Of a DNA stretch of 64,000 bases, positions 25,992 through 35,817 are shown in pieces. This DNA comes from Microbulbifer sp. YPW16. GTDB taxonomy: Bacteria > Pseudomonadota > Gammaproteobacteria > Pseudomonadales > Cellvibrionaceae. Location: positions 2,216,501 through 2,280,500 of the forward strand of contig NZ_CP089928.1 of the NCBI RefSeq assembly GCF_021290385.1, written 5' to 3'. The notes below the pieces were generated by a model. That model was not told where the DNA came from. It ran no database searches and saw nothing but the letters and a program-made list of their open reading frames with translations. The first letter of the stretch is position 1; each line of letters starts with the position of its first letter. The position numbers and the translations under genes were made by a program.

Positions 25992-28583
25992 TCAGCCCTG
26001 GCAGCGGATCACCGCGTCGCCGGCCTTGTTGGGCACGTACTTGATATTGGCCACGGCCAGCTCCAGCGCGCCCTCGCTGCGCAGTGCCACGGCGTTGGAT
26101 ACGCGGCTGAAATCGGCGCCCTTGTCGACGAAGCACTGCAGGTCGATGGACAGCTTCTGCCACTCGCCCGGCTGCAGTGCCTGCAGGGCGTTCTGCAGCG
26201 GCAGTTCCGCGGTGCAGTCGTCACCACAGGCAATCACGGCGTTCACCGGTTGCTCGGGCTTGCTGTCCACGCGGATATCCAGGGTCAGGGCGGCACCCTC
26301 TTTCAGGTAGCGGCTCAGGTCCTGGGGCTGTTCCGCGGCCAGCTGCACGCTGCCCGGGCGCAGGCCTTTCCACTGGATACGGCGCGCGTCTTCCTGGGAT
26401 TCCATATCGATGGAGGCCACGGTGATGTTCTCATCGTCACCGCTGGCGGCGCGGTTGCCGGCGACGGTCACCGGTGCCTGGCCGGCCTCGGTGATCTGCA
26501 GCTGCCACGGGGAGCGCGGGCGGGACACCAGCATCCACGCATCTTCCAGGGCACCGTCGGCATAGGTCTGGCCGTCCTCGGTAAGCTCATTGCTCACCAG
26601 CGACTCCTGGCCGGCGCGGAGGCCGTAGCCCAGCTTGAACAGCGGTGCGTATTCCTTGTGGTAGGGATTCAGTACGGTCTGGTGTACCTGCTCCGGCCAG
26701 CTGAACGGCAGGGTGCCGGTAAAGTCGTAGCGCACATTGCCCTCGGCGTCGGTGAACAGTACATCCGCCACACCGGCGCCCTCGGAACCCGGCAGCCAGG
26801 CGGCGACGAAGGCGTCGGACGCGTTCATTTCCTTGTTCACCCACAGCACGCGGCCGGACAGGAATACGCTCACTACCGGGATGCCCTGGGACTTGAGTTT
26901 TTTCAGCAGCGCCAGGTCAGCCTTGGTGGCCACCTGGTATTCCAGGCTGGACAGGTCGCCGTGCCATTCCGCGTAGGGGTTCTCGCCGAACACCACGATG
27001 GCCACATCCGGCTTTTCGCCGTTGGCAAAACTGTCGGCGGCAAACTCGCCCTGCTCGCTCAGGACCGCTTCACCACCGGCGCCTTTCACGGCTTGCTCGA
27101 TCCCCTCGAAGATGGAGGTGGCACCGGGGAAATCCTCGCGGGTGGTACCGGTGCCCTGCCAGGTGATGGTCCAGCCACCGGACTGCTTGGCCAGGTTGTC
27201 GGCGCCATCGCCGGCGACCAGGATATTCTGGGTCGGCTTCAGCGGCAGCAGCTGGTCGTTGTTCTTCAGCAGCACCAGCGACTTGCGCACCGCCTCGCGC
27301 GCCAGCGCGCGGTGCTCGTCATTGCCGACGATATCTTCCTTGCCGGCCAGCGGGCGGTTGTGCTCGAACAGGCCTGCGCGGACCTTGACCCGCAGGATGC
27401 GGCGCACCGCGTCGTCAAGGCGCTCTGCGGGAATCTCGCCGCTCTGCGCCTGGGCCAGGGTGTTCTTGTACAGCTCTTTCCAGTCGGACGGCACCATGAA
27501 CATGTCCAGGCCGGCGTTGATGGCCGCGGCACAGCTGTCGACGGTGCAGCCGGGCACGAACTTGTGGCCATTCCAGTCGCCCACCACAAAGCCGTCGAAG
27601 CCCAGGCGCTCCTTGAGCACGTCGGTCAGCAGGTATTTATGGCCGTGCAGGCGCTCGCCATTCCAGCTGTTGAAGGAGGCCATCACTGCCTGCACACCGG
27701 CGGGCAGGGCACCGAAGTAACCGGCGGCATGCACCTCGGCCAGTTCCTTTTCCGGCACCTGGTTGTCACCGCGATCGATACCGCGCTGGGTGCCGCCGTC
27801 ACCGATCCAGTGCTTGGCGGTGGCTACGAGTTTCTCGCCGCCGAGGAACTCCTCGGAGTTCTTCTCGCCCTGGGTCCCCTTGACCATGGCCTCGGCGTAG
27901 GCTTTCACCACAGCCGGGTCCTCGGAGTAACTTTCGTAAGTACGGCCCCAGCGGTCGTCGCGTACGACAGCCACGGTGGGGGAGAAGGTCCAGTCGATAC
28001 CGGTCACCGCCACCTCGCGTGCGGTGGCCTCGCCGATGCGGCGGATCAGGTCCGGGTCGCGGGCGGCGCCCAGGCCGATATTGTGCGGGAACAGGGTGGC
28101 CCCCATGACATTGTTGTGGCCGTGCACGGCGTCGCTGCCCCAGATGATGGGGATGGCGGTGCCGCCGTCGGAGGTGTCCATGGAGGCCTCATAGAAAGCC
28201 TCGGAGAGAGCGTGCCATTCCTGCGGGGTAGCCAGCTTGTTGTTGTGCGGGTAGCTGCCGCCACCGTTCAGGATCGAGCCCAGGTGGTACTTCTTCACGT
28301 CTTCCGGGGTGACGTACTTGATCTCCGGCTGGATCAACTGGCCGACTTTTTCCTCCAGCGACATCTGCGCCATCAACTCATCGATGCGTTTCTCGACAGC
28401 CGGGTCTTTCGGCAGCGCCGGTTCCAGTTTCGGCCACACGCTGATATCGCCGCCGCTTGCCTCGACTTGCGCCGCGCTGCTCGTCTCGGGTTTTGCTTCG
28501 CTGGTCGCCGCGCGCTCGCCGCAACCGGCGAGGATTGCGCTGCACAGCAACAGGCCGGTGCCCATCTGCCGGGAAAAAGACAT
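25992..28583 (-). CDS. GH3 exo-beta-1,3/1,4-glucanase lipoprotein with C-terminal beta-sandwich, copy 2
   Basis: The ATG at 28583 is chosen because GAGGAGA stands just before it and it yields a lipoprotein signal (LLLCSAILAGC); an upstream in-frame ATG at 28637 would spoil the signal. The protein is 863 residues. The GH3 barrel has VATAKHWIGDGG and nucleophile D336 in VVGDWNGH, the alpha/beta sandwich has VLLKNNDQLLPL, and about 190 C-terminal residues form a CBM-like beta-sandwich ending in AVIRCQG. This layout matches the ExoP type of marine exo-glucanases. It starts about 60 bases after the glucokinase stop. Role: release of glucose from laminarin oligosaccharides in the periplasm. Confidence 0.92.
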   Translation of the reverse strand: MSFSRQMGTGLLLCSAILAGCGERAATSEAKPETSSAAQVEASGGDISVWPKLEPALPKDPAVEKRIDELMAQMSLEEKVGQLIQPEIKYVTPEDVKKYHLGSILNGGGSYPHNNKLATPQEWHALSEAFYEASMDTSDGGTAIPIIWGSDAVHGHNNVMGATLFPHNIGLGAARDPDLIRRIGEATAREVAVTGIDWTFSPTVAVVRDDRWGRTYESYSEDPAVVKAYAEAMVKGTQGEKNSEEFLGGEKLVATAKHWIGDGGTQRGIDRGDNQVPEKELAEVHAAGYFGALPAGVQAVMASFNSWNGERLHGHKYLLTDVLKERLGFDGFVVGDWNGHKFVPGCTVDSCAAAINAGLDMFMVPSDWKELYKNTLAQAQSGEIPAERLDDAVRRILRVKVRAGLFEHNRPLAGKEDIVGNDEHRALAREAVRKSLVLLKNNDQLLPLKPTQNILVAGDGADNLAKQSGGWTITWQGTGTTREDFPGATSIFEGIEQAVKGAGGEAVLSEQGEFAADSFANGEKPDVAIVVFGENPYAEWHGDLSSLEYQVATKADLALLKKLKSQGIPVVSVFLSGRVLWVNKEMNASDAFVAAWLPGSEGAGVADVLFTDAEGNVRYDFTGTLPFSWPEQVHQTVLNPYHKEYAPLFKLGYGLRAGQESLVSNELTEDGQTYADGALEDAWMLVSRPRSPWQLQITEAGQAPVTVAGNRAASGDDENITVASIDMESQEDARRIQWKGLRPGSVQLAAEQPQDLSRYLKEGAALTLDIRVDSKPEQPVNAVIACGDDCTAELPLQNALQALQPGEWQKLSIDLQCFVDKGADFSRVSNAVALRSEGALELAVANIKYVPNKAGDAVIRCQG

Positions 28584-28643
28584 GGGTTCTCTCCTCATTT
28601 CTTCGGGAACTCTGTTATTCGTACTTTTTGTTCGCACTTGCTT

Positions 28644-29681
28644 TTATTCATTGCTGCCCGGGAACGCCGCCGCCCCGTGCAGGGCCGGGAACGGGTGGTG
28701 CACCAGGTACACCGGCAACTCGGCCAGGTAGCCGGACATGGGGCCCTTGGCCCGCAGCCGGCGCTCAAAATCACTGCGCACCAGCAGCGGGTGCATCTTC
28801 GGCAGTATGCCGCCACCCAGGTACAGACCGCCGCGGGCACCGAGCACCAGTGCCACGTCGCCACAGAAGCCGCCCAGCAGGCCGCAGAATGTGTTTACCG
28901 CATCGCGGGCCAGCGCACATTCGCCCACCAGCGCCGCAGCGCCGATGTCGGCGGCGCTGCGGGCCGGCACAGCGGCATCCCGCACGGCGACCATTGCCCG
29001 GTAGATATTTTCCAGCCCCGGGCCACTCAGCAGGTGCTCCGCGGAGACATGGTCGAACTCGCGGTGCAGGTAGCGGATGATGGCGAATTCCTCGTCAGTG
29101 GCCGGGGCGATACTGGCGTGGCCGCCCTCGCCGGGGCGGGCCTGCCAGCCCGCTGCCGTACGCTGCAGGCCGCAGACACCCAGGCCGGTACCCGGACCCA
29201 CCACGGCGCGCACGGGCTCACTTTCCGGCAACGGGCCGGTGAGGTTGTCGATTCTTTCCAGGTGGGTGCCATCCAGGCCGGGACAGGCCAGGGCCAGGGC
29301 GGCGAAGTCATTCAGCAGGGAGACGCGGCGATAGCCCAGGGCCTCCGCCAGCGCGGCGCCGGTAAAACTCCATGGCAGGTTGGTCACCGCCACCCGGTCC
29401 CCGTCCACCGGCCCGGCCACGGCGATACAGGCCTCACCGATTTCCGCCGCCGCGGCGGCGGGAATCGCCTCCAGGTAGGCGCGGATGGCATGCTCAAGGG
29501 AGGCATGGCTGGCACAGGGCAGGGTGAGGATCTCCTCTACCGCGGCGTCGCCCGGGGAGGTAATGCCAAAGCGGGCGTTGGTGCCGCCGATATCGGCAAC
29601 GAGCATCCGCTGCCGGCCTGTTATTGAAGTCACACCGGCGTCGTTTCCCGGCTTTCCTACCTGTATCGCTGCTGCCTGCAT
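28644..29681 (-). CDS. glk: Glucokinase
   Basis: A 345-residue cytoplasmic ROK/bacterial glucokinase-family enzyme: ATP + glucose to glucose 6-phosphate. The phosphate-binding loop is ADIGGTNARFG near residue 29, the sugar site has NDFAALALA (near 126) and VGPGTGLGV (near 167), and PGEGGHASIAPATDEE follows. The first 25 residues look like an extension; a start nearer MLVADIGG cannot be excluded, and no strong ribosome site decides it. Lying between the sugar transporter and GH3 genes, it closes the pathway from extracellular glucan to glycolysis. Confidence 0.92.
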   Translation of the reverse strand: MQAAAIQVGKPGNDAGVTSITGRQRMLVADIGGTNARFGITSPGDAAVEEILTLPCASHASLEHAIRAYLEAIPAAAAAEIGEACIAVAGPVDGDRVAVTNLPWSFTGAALAEALGYRRVSLLNDFAALALACPGLDGTHLERIDNLTGPLPESEPVRAVVGPGTGLGVCGLQRTAAGWQARPGEGGHASIAPATDEEFAIIRYLHREFDHVSAEHLLSGPGLENIYRAMVAVRDAAVPARSAADIGAAALVGECALARDAVNTFCGLLGGFCGDVALVLGARGGLYLGGGILPKMHPLLVRSDFERRLRAKGPMSGYLAELPVYLVHHPFPALHGAAAFPGSNE

Positions 29682-29861
29682 ATCCGAACCCGCTTACCCC
29701 TTTAACCTGCTGGTTATCGTTATTCTTGGCCGCCACGTGTAACGCACGACCGGCAGCATGACAAAATGCAATTACCTGCCTTCGCTGCCAAGGGGCCGCG
29801 GCGGGATAGTCGGCGGGGTGGTCTGAATTCCGGACAAGAGGGAAGCTGCCCGGCGCGCAAC

Positions 29862-31190
29862 TCAGGTGCGGTTGCGCAGCAGCGGGGAGAATGTGCCGTA
29901 GTAGACGATGTAGCAGTAGCACAGCAACGGCACCAGGAACGACAGCTGGATACCGATCTGGTCCGCCAGGATGCCCTGCAGCAGGGGCACGAAGGCACCG
30001 CCGACGATAGCCATGCACAGGATGCCGGAGCCCTGGCTGGTGTGCCGGCCCAGGCCCTGCAGGGCCAGGCTGAAGATGGTGGGGAACATGATCGAGTTGA
30101 ACAGGCCCACGGCAATGATGGCCCACACCGCCTGCATGCCCGAGGTGGCCATGGCCAGCACGATCATCACCGCGGCTCCCAGCGCACAGGTGGCCAGCAT
30201 CACGCCGGCGGAGATATAGCGCAGTAGCAGGGCACCGGCGAAGCGGCCGATCATGGCGCCGCCCCAGTAATAGGACACATAGCGCGCGGCCTCACCGGTA
30301 CTCATGCCGGCCACGCCGGGCTCGCCGAAGAAGTTGACCAGGAAGCTGCCGATTGCCACCTCGGCGCCCACATAGACGAAGATCCCGATGGCACCCAGGG
30401 ACAGGCGGGGATGGCGCAGCAACTCCAGCTTGCTGTCGGCGCCGGGGCGCACCTGCGACGGCAGCTGGTGGCCGGGAATGCTGGGCAGGCGGATCCAGGA
30501 GAAGAACGCCACCATCAGCAGCAGCACCACCGCCAGCCAGAAATAGGGAGCCTCCACCAGCGCCGCTTCCTGCGCCCGGAAGGCCTGCAGCCCCTCGGCG
30601 GTGGAACGGTCGATACCCACCGAGACGCCGGCAAAAATCACCAGCCCGCCGAAGAATGGCGCCAGGGTGGTACCCAGGGAGTTGAACGCCTGGGTCAGGT
30701 TGAGCCGGCTGGGGGCGGTAGCGGCACTACCCAGGGCAATCACGTAGGGATTGGCGGATACCTGCAGGATGGTAATGCCCGCGGCCAGGACGAACAGGCC
30801 CAGCAGGAATACCTCGTAGACCTGCATGCGTGCGGCGGGGATAAAGATCAGGCAGCCGGCACAGGCAATCAGCAACCCCATCACCAGCCCCAGCTGGTAG
30901 CCGACGCGCTTCAGCAGCTTGCCGGCGGGAATGGAGACGATGAAGTAGGCGGCGAAGAAGCTGAACTGGACGAAGATCGCCTTGGTATAGCTCAGCTCGA
31001 ATACGTTCCGCAGGTGCGGCACCAGGATATCGTTGAGGCTGGTGATAAAGCCCCAGATAAAGAACAGGGAGGTGAGCACCACCAGGCCGGTGCGCGTCGG
31101 CACAGTGGCCGATGCGGCCGACTCGATCGGCGTTGCCATGCCCGCATGGGATCCGCCTATCTCGCCCGTGCCGGTGACTAACTCTTTCAT
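29862..31190 (-). CDS. MFS sugar transporter of the FucP/GluP (glucose/galactose) type
   Basis: A 442-residue inner-membrane protein with 12 predicted membrane helices. FFIWGFITSLNDILVPHL in the first helix and [12 protein letters not shown] in the middle are the hallmark of the FHS family (FucP, GluP). It imports glucose or galactose with protons. First gene of the laminarin operon, 180 bases upstream of glucokinase. The start may instead be the internal ATG encoding MATPIESAAS. Divergent from the histidine kinase gene across a 510-base regulatory gap. Confidence 0.92.
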   Translation of the reverse strand: MKELVTGTGEIGGSHAGMATPIESAASATVPTRTGLVVLTSLFFIWGFITSLNDILVPHLRNVFELSYTKAIFVQFSFFAAYFIVSIPAGKLLKRVGYQLGLVMGLLIACAGCLIFIPAARMQVYEVFLLGLFVLAAGITILQVSANPYVIALGSAATAPSRLNLTQAFNSLGTTLAPFFGGLVIFAGVSVGIDRSTAEGLQAFRAQEAALVEAPYFWLAVVLLLMVAFFSWIRLPSIPGHQLPSQVRPGADSKLELLRHPRLSLGAIGIFVYVGAEVAIGSFLVNFFGEPGVAGMSTGEAARYVSYYWGGAMIGRFAGALLLRYISAGVMLATCALGAAVMIVLAMATSGMQAVWAIIAVGLFNSIMFPTIFSLALQGLGRHTSQGSGILCMAIVGGAFVPLLQGILADQIGIQLSFLVPLLCYCYIVYYGTFSPLLRNRT

Positions 31191-31700
31191 CGGGAATCCG
31201 GTCTATTGCACCTGCCTAGCTCGCTGGAAACAGCCTGGTTAAAACGCGTGGCGGCTGCTCGCGCAAGCCGCCCGCGGGCGCGAACCTGTGCGGCTCGCAG
31301 CAAGAGTCCTGTGAGACTGTCTTTGCGTCGCTGGGTCGTTTTTATCACGGCGTTGCCGCTTTTCTTTTGCCCCGCACATGGCGGGGGCCCTGCAGAGGGC
31401 GGGACGACCCTACCCTACTACACCGGCGCACTCTAGCACAGCTGCAGTTTGCACCCCCCCTGCGCAGCGGGCGCTCGCGGTGACCCGGACTGAAACTGCG
31501 CCGGACAGGATAGGCAGGTGTTTCCGTGACCGTATCCACCGGCCCGGTGACCGCAACCGACAAGGCGGTCCAAAAACCCGACAGGGCGGATCGGGAGTCA
31601 GGTACGGCGCTGGCCGGCCCGGGGCCCGCGGGTTAATATCTGTGCAGCGGCAAAACACCGCTAAAGATGAGAGAGAGATAACATTTATTACCGGGCCACT
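31191..31700. promoter_or_regulatory. Divergent intergenic region between laminarin operon and two-component system
   Basis: This 510-base gap must hold promoters for both the MFS operon (minus) and the sensor-kinase pair (plus). A -10-like TTAATAT occurs near 31634 on the plus strand without a matching -35. I could not find a convincing direct repeat for the LytTR regulator by eye. No gene is seen. Confidence 0.35.
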
Positions 31701-32882
31701 ATGGCAGAGACTCCCCCGCAGCAATCGGACCTGTCGGTCAGGCTGCATTCCCAGCGCTGGTTCTGGAAACTGCAGCTCATCAGCTGGCTGGGGATTCTGG
31801 TGGTTACCTTCCTTTCCCTGACTTTCTGGCACAGTTCAGTCGAGTGGCCGCGGTTCGAGCCCGGCAACACCCTGTTCCAGTGCTCGGTGGCCTTCCTGCT
31901 GTCGCTGCTGTTGCGGCCGATCTTCGATATCGCCTGGGACACTCCCATCGCGCTGCGCACCTTCCTCTACCTGGTGGCGGTGGCGGTGATTGCCGGCATC
32001 TGGACCCTGGTGCGCATGGAGATGTATATCCGGCTCACCGGTGAGCACTCCCTGTGGTCCGAGTTCGGCGGCTGGTATTACGCCTCCCTGTTCGTGTTCC
32101 TGTTCTGGAGCGCCCTCTACTGCGGGGTGAAATACTACCTGCTGCTGGAGCACGAGCACGAGAAGATGCTGGAGGTGGCCGCGGTACACGAGCGGGAGCA
32201 GATTCGCCGGCTGCACGCCGAGGCGGTGGCCAAGGAGGCGCAGCTGAAGATGCTGCGCTACCAGCTCAACCCGCACTTCCTGTTCAACACCCTGAATTCC
32301 ATCAACGCGCTGATCCGCTTCGAGCAGGCCAGCGAGGCCCGCGACATGGTGGTGCGCCTGAGCCAGTTCCTGCGCCACTCCCTGACCGAGGACCCGGTAC
32401 AGAAGGTGACCCTGGAGCAGGAAATCAACGCGGTGCTGCTGTACCTGGAGATCGAGAAAACCCGCTTTGCCGACCGCCTGCAGGTGGAACTGGAGATCCC
32501 CGCGGAGCTGAATACTGCCCGCGTGCCCAGCATGCTGCTGCAGCCGCTGGCGGAGAACGCGGTGAAGTATGCCATTGCCCTGAGCGAGTCCGGCGGCCTG
32601 ATCAAGATCGGTGCGCGCCAGCTGGACGACAGCCGGCTCGAGCTGAGGGTCTGCGACTCGGGCAGCCGTGACGACAATTCCGGGGCGGGCGCACCGGAGC
32701 AGGCCTCCACCGGCGTGGGCCTGGCCAATGTGCGCGACCGCCTCAGCACCCTGTATTCCAATAACTACAGCCTCAGCCAGGAGCGCAAGGAGAACGGGGG
32801 CATGATGGTCCGCATCAGCCTGCCGCTCGAACTCGCCGCCACCGGAGCCGGGGCAACAACACGACGGGAGGTAGTCGCATGA
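31701..32882 (+). CDS. LytS/YehU-type membrane sensor histidine kinase
   Basis: A 393-residue inner-membrane kinase. Four hydrophobic segments lie in the first 155 residues (LISWLGILVVTFLSLTFW and others), with no periplasmic sensor domain. A coiled linker follows, then the His_kinase family box QLNPHFLFNTLNSINALI with phosphoacceptor H192, the N box PLAENAVKYAI near residue 283 and the G box GVGLANVRDRL near 339. Its stop overlaps the start of the response regulator by 4 bases (ATGA). Position between the two sugar operons suggests it senses the carbohydrate state and controls them; that is inferred. Confidence 0.93.
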   Translation: MAETPPQQSDLSVRLHSQRWFWKLQLISWLGILVVTFLSLTFWHSSVEWPRFEPGNTLFQCSVAFLLSLLLRPIFDIAWDTPIALRTFLYLVAVAVIAGIWTLVRMEMYIRLTGEHSLWSEFGGWYYASLFVFLFWSALYCGVKYYLLLEHEHEKMLEVAAVHEREQIRRLHAEAVAKEAQLKMLRYQLNPHFLFNTLNSINALIRFEQASEARDMVVRLSQFLRHSLTEDPVQKVTLEQEINAVLLYLEIEKTRFADRLQVELEIPAELNTARVPSMLLQPLAENAVKYAIALSESGGLIKIGARQLDDSRLELRVCDSGSRDDNSGAGAPEQASTGVGLANVRDRLSTLYSNNYSLSQERKENGGMMVRISLPLELAATGAGATTRREVVA

Positions 32883-33730
32883 GCCACCTGAGAGCGGTGA
32901 TTGTCGATGATGAACCACTGGCCCTGCGCCTGCTGCAGGCCATGCTGGAAGAGCTGCCGGATATCGAGGTGGTGGCCAGCTGCCGCAACGGCCGCGAGGC
33001 ACTGAATGCGGTGGCCCGGCACACACCGGACATCCTGTTCCTGGATGTGCAGATGCCGGGCATGAACGGCTTTGATGTGGTGCGGCGCCTGCAGGGCGAC
33101 ACCATCCCGCTGGTGGTCTTCACCACCGCCTACGACCAGTACGCCGTCAACGCCTTCGAGGTGCATGCGGTGGACTATGTGCTCAAGCCCCTGGAAACCG
33201 AGCGCCTGCAGACCGCACTGTCGCGGGCGCGGGAACGCCTGCACGCGGGTGCGGGCCAGTCCGGCGCCGGCGGCAATGGCGAGAAGAACCGCCTGCTGGC
33301 TTCCATGGAGGATATCGAGCAGCGCGAACAGCCGGATACCGGCGCGCCAGCCGAGGCGCCGGCGCGGGAGGGCAAGGCCAAGCTGGCAATCAAGGACCGC
33401 GGCCGTATCACCATGATCTGCCAGGCGGATATCGAGTGGATCGACGCCGCCGGCGACTATATGTGCGTGCACGCCAGTGGTGAGACCCACGTAATGCGCA
33501 GCACCATGAAGGAACTGCAGGAACAGCTGTCGTCCGAGACCTTCAAGCGGGTGCACCGCTCGACCCTGGTGAACCTGAACTTTATCGAGCACATCAAGGT
33601 GCTGAGCAAGGGCGAGTACCTGCTGACCCTGGCCAGTGGCTCGGAGGTCAAGGTAAGCCGCAACTACCGCCAGCCGATCAAGGAATACCTGGACGCCAGC
33701 CGCGGCCAGGCCGCCGCGACACCCCGCTGA
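32879..33730 (+). CDS. LytTR-type response regulator
   Basis: A 283-residue transcription factor. The receiver domain has the acidic pair in IVDDE, phosphoacceptor D56 in FLDVQMPG and the conserved Lys in DYVLKPLETERL. After a variable linker (about 120-165, Gly/Ala/Glu-rich) comes a LytTR DNA-binding domain (about 168-275) with FKRVHRSTLVNLNFI and VSRNYRQPIKEYL. Partner of the kinase just upstream, with a 4-base overlap. LytTR proteins bind pairs of short direct repeats; likely targets are the flanking transporter operons. Confidence 0.94.
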   Translation: MSHLRAVIVDDEPLALRLLQAMLEELPDIEVVASCRNGREALNAVARHTPDILFLDVQMPGMNGFDVVRRLQGDTIPLVVFTTAYDQYAVNAFEVHAVDYVLKPLETERLQTALSRARERLHAGAGQSGAGGNGEKNRLLASMEDIEQREQPDTGAPAEAPAREGKAKLAIKDRGRITMICQADIEWIDAAGDYMCVHASGETHVMRSTMKELQEQLSSETFKRVHRSTLVNLNFIEHIKVLSKGEYLLTLASGSEVKVSRNYRQPIKEYLDASRGQAAATPR

Positions 33731-33738
33731 CGTTTCCT

Positions 33739-33761
33739 CCGGGATGCGTGTGGCATCCCGG
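33739..33761 (+). terminator. Hairpin after the LytTR regulator
   Basis: CCGGGATGC-GTGTG-GCATCCCGG is a 9-base-pair perfect stem, 8 bases after the stop, followed by TTCCTCTCC. The T run is poor, so termination is only likely. Confidence 0.55.
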
Positions 33762-33798
33762 TTCCTCTCCTCCCTGTTATCGGCACGATCCATCCCGG

Positions 33799-34126
33799 TC
33801 GCGGCCAGCGGCCGCTCCTACGTCAGGGGGCGACAGGCAATCCCTATCGCGGCCATGGGCCGCTCCTACAGGAGAGTAGCCGCACTCCGGTGCACGATCC
33901 CCGTGTAGGGGCGCACCTTGTGTGCGCCCTGCTCTCCGCACGCACAAAGGGCGGATACAAGATCCGCCCCTACAAACCTCGCGTACTCCGCAGGAGCGGC
34001 CGCTGGCCGCGATCCAACTCAATCGGGGCATCCAACGTAGGGGCGCACCTTGTGTGCGCCCTGGCAGGAGCCCGCAACAGGACCAGAAAAAAACCTCAAC
34101 CCGGGTGCACACAAGGTGCGCCCCTG
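33799..34126. repeat. REP-element cluster after the LytTR gene
   Basis: Seven GTAG-type palindromes in mixed orientation: type C near 33799, 33847 and 33992; type B near 33904, 34037 and 34101; type A in reverse near 33949. It fills the gap between the convergent regulator and MFS genes. The sequences are the same three subtypes as in the 18.9-kb and 22.3-kb clusters. Confidence 0.88.
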
Positions 34127-34165
34127 CCGGACCGGTTTTGAAGACCGCAGGTTTCCGGCAGGCAT

Positions 34166-34196
34166 AAAAAAGCCCGGCAAGCTTGCGCTGCCGGGC
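34166..34196 (-). terminator. Terminator of the TonB/halogenase/MFS operon
   Basis: On the minus strand GCCCGGCA pairs with TGCCGGGC around a 9-base loop and is followed by TTTTTT, 34 bases after the MFS stop. Confidence 0.85.
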
Positions 34197-34229
34197 GAAC
34201 CCTTTCCTAGGGAGATGATGAAAAGCCTC

Positions 34230-35501
34230 TCAGCTTTCCATGGCGATACGGTGTCCACGGATACCGTAAAAGAGGATGTAGAGATAACAGACGATGGGCA
34301 GGACGAAGGCCAGCTGGATGCCGATCTGGTCGGCCAGCACGCCCTGCAGCAGCGGCACCACGGCGCCGCCGACGATGGCCAGGCAGAGGATGCCGGAGCC
34401 CTGGCTGGTCGCCGGGCCCAGCTTGGCCAGTGCCAGGCTGAAGATGGTCGGGAACATGATGGAGTTGCACAGGCCCACCGCGAGGATGGCGACCATCGCC
34501 ACCTTGCCGGTGCCGCCTATGGCCAGCGCCAGTAGCACACAGGCGCCGGTGGCACAGATGCCCAGCACCTTGCCAGCGGGGACATGGCGCATGACAACCG
34601 CACCGATAAAGCGACCCACCATGGCGCCGCCCCAGTAGTAAGCCACGTAGTAAGCTGCCTTTTCCTCGGTGAGGCCGGCGATATGCGACTCGGAGAGGAA
34701 ATTCACCAGGAAGCTGCCGATAGCGACCTCGGCACCCACGTAAACGAAGATGGCCAGGGCACCCAGTACCAGGTGCGGGTGACGCCAGGCGGAATCACTG
34801 TTGCCAGCCGACTCCAGGGTCGGTGCATGCCCATCGATGCGCGGTAGCTTCAGGAATGCAAAGGTGATGGCCAGCAACGCCAGTGCGCCCGCCAGGATCA
34901 GGTAGGGCAGCTCCACTGCCGCAGCCCGCTCCTCGGTGGACAGTTCGCCCGAACCGATACCGGCAACCGACAGGATCAGGAAGGCACCGAAGAAGGGCGC
35001 CACGGTGGTGCCCAGCGAGTTGAAGGCCTGGGTCATTGTCAGGCGACTGGCTGCGCTCTTCTCGTCTCCCAGTGCGGTGACATAGGGATTCGCGGAAACC
35101 TGCAGGATGGTGATACCGGAAGCCAGCACAAACAGCGCAATCAGGAACAGGGTATAGACCTGCAGGCGCTCCGCGGGAACGAACAGCAGGCAGCCAACCA
35201 CCGCCACCGACAGCCCCACCACGATACCGCGCTGGTAGCCGATAGCGCCCACCAGCTTGCCCGCCGGCAGCGAGATCAGGAAGTAGGCCCCGAAGAAGCA
35301 GAACTGCACCAGCATCGCCTGGGTGTAATTCAGGTCGAAGACACCCTTCAGGTGCGGAATCAGGATGTCATTGAGACAGGTAATGAACCCCCACATGAAA
35401 AACAATGAGGTGAGTGCCACCAGCGCGAATTGCTGGCTGGACTGCGAGGACGAAGGCGCGCTGACCGCTCCCGTCTCCAGGTTTGTTCCCAGTGTTGCCA
35501 T
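34230..35501 (-). CDS. MFS sugar transporter of the FucP/GluP type, copy 2
   Basis: A 423-residue inner-membrane protein with 12 helices and the FHS family marks [18 protein letters not shown] and [12 protein letters not shown]. Clearly homologous to the transporter at 29862, but a different paralogue. It is the last gene of the operon with the TonB receptor and halogenases, 316 bases downstream of the halogenase gene, and followed by a strong terminator. Likely imports a monosaccharide released from the glycan handled by this operon; substrate not determinable. Confidence 0.92.
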   Translation of the reverse strand: MATLGTNLETGAVSAPSSSQSSQQFALVALTSLFFMWGFITCLNDILIPHLKGVFDLNYTQAMLVQFCFFGAYFLISLPAGKLVGAIGYQRGIVVGLSVAVVGCLLFVPAERLQVYTLFLIALFVLASGITILQVSANPYVTALGDEKSAASRLTMTQAFNSLGTTVAPFFGAFLILSVAGIGSGELSTEERAAAVELPYLILAGALALLAITFAFLKLPRIDGHAPTLESAGNSDSAWRHPHLVLGALAIFVYVGAEVAIGSFLVNFLSESHIAGLTEEKAAYYVAYYWGGAMVGRFIGAVVMRHVPAGKVLGICATGACVLLALAIGGTGKVAMVAILAVGLCNSIMFPTIFSLALAKLGPATSQGSGILCLAIVGGAVVPLLQGVLADQIGIQLAFVLPIVCYLYILFYGIRGHRIAMES

Positions 35502-35817
35502 CTTTATTTTTCCCAGTACATCAATTTTTTGTTCGGGCTTATCTACCCCGCTGCCGCGCTCTCATCATTCGCGGCACCGGTTGTGCGAGGCTTGATTGGA
35601 GCTATTTCTATCACGCGAAACGGCGCGGGCGGGGGGCTTTTCGATAAGAAGGATCAAATGGGGGGTAGCAGGGACCAGGATAGACGCATGAATTCAGGCC
35701 CCGCAGCATCCGGCCAATTACCCCTGCCACGGGACAGTAGCGTAATCCCTGCTGGGACAAATTGAGATGACCCGGGTGCCACTGCGGTGGGGCACCCGGG
35801 TTGCAGCAACAGCCCGG
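35502..35817 (-). other. Gap between halogenase and MFS genes with a strong hairpin
   Basis: ACCCGGGTGCC (35770-35780) and GGCACCCGGGT (35791-35801) form a perfect 11-base-pair stem 17 bases after the halogenase stop. The minus-strand continuation CATCTCAATTTG has only a weak T run, so partial termination or attenuation before the MFS gene is likely. An own promoter for the MFS gene may lie in 35,510-35,650. No gene seen. Confidence 0.45.

Noticed and set aside
25926-29627. 1233-codon open frame on the plus strand
   Set aside because: It lies wholly antisense to the GH3 and glucokinase genes, has no motif, and arises from their GC-rich third codon positions.
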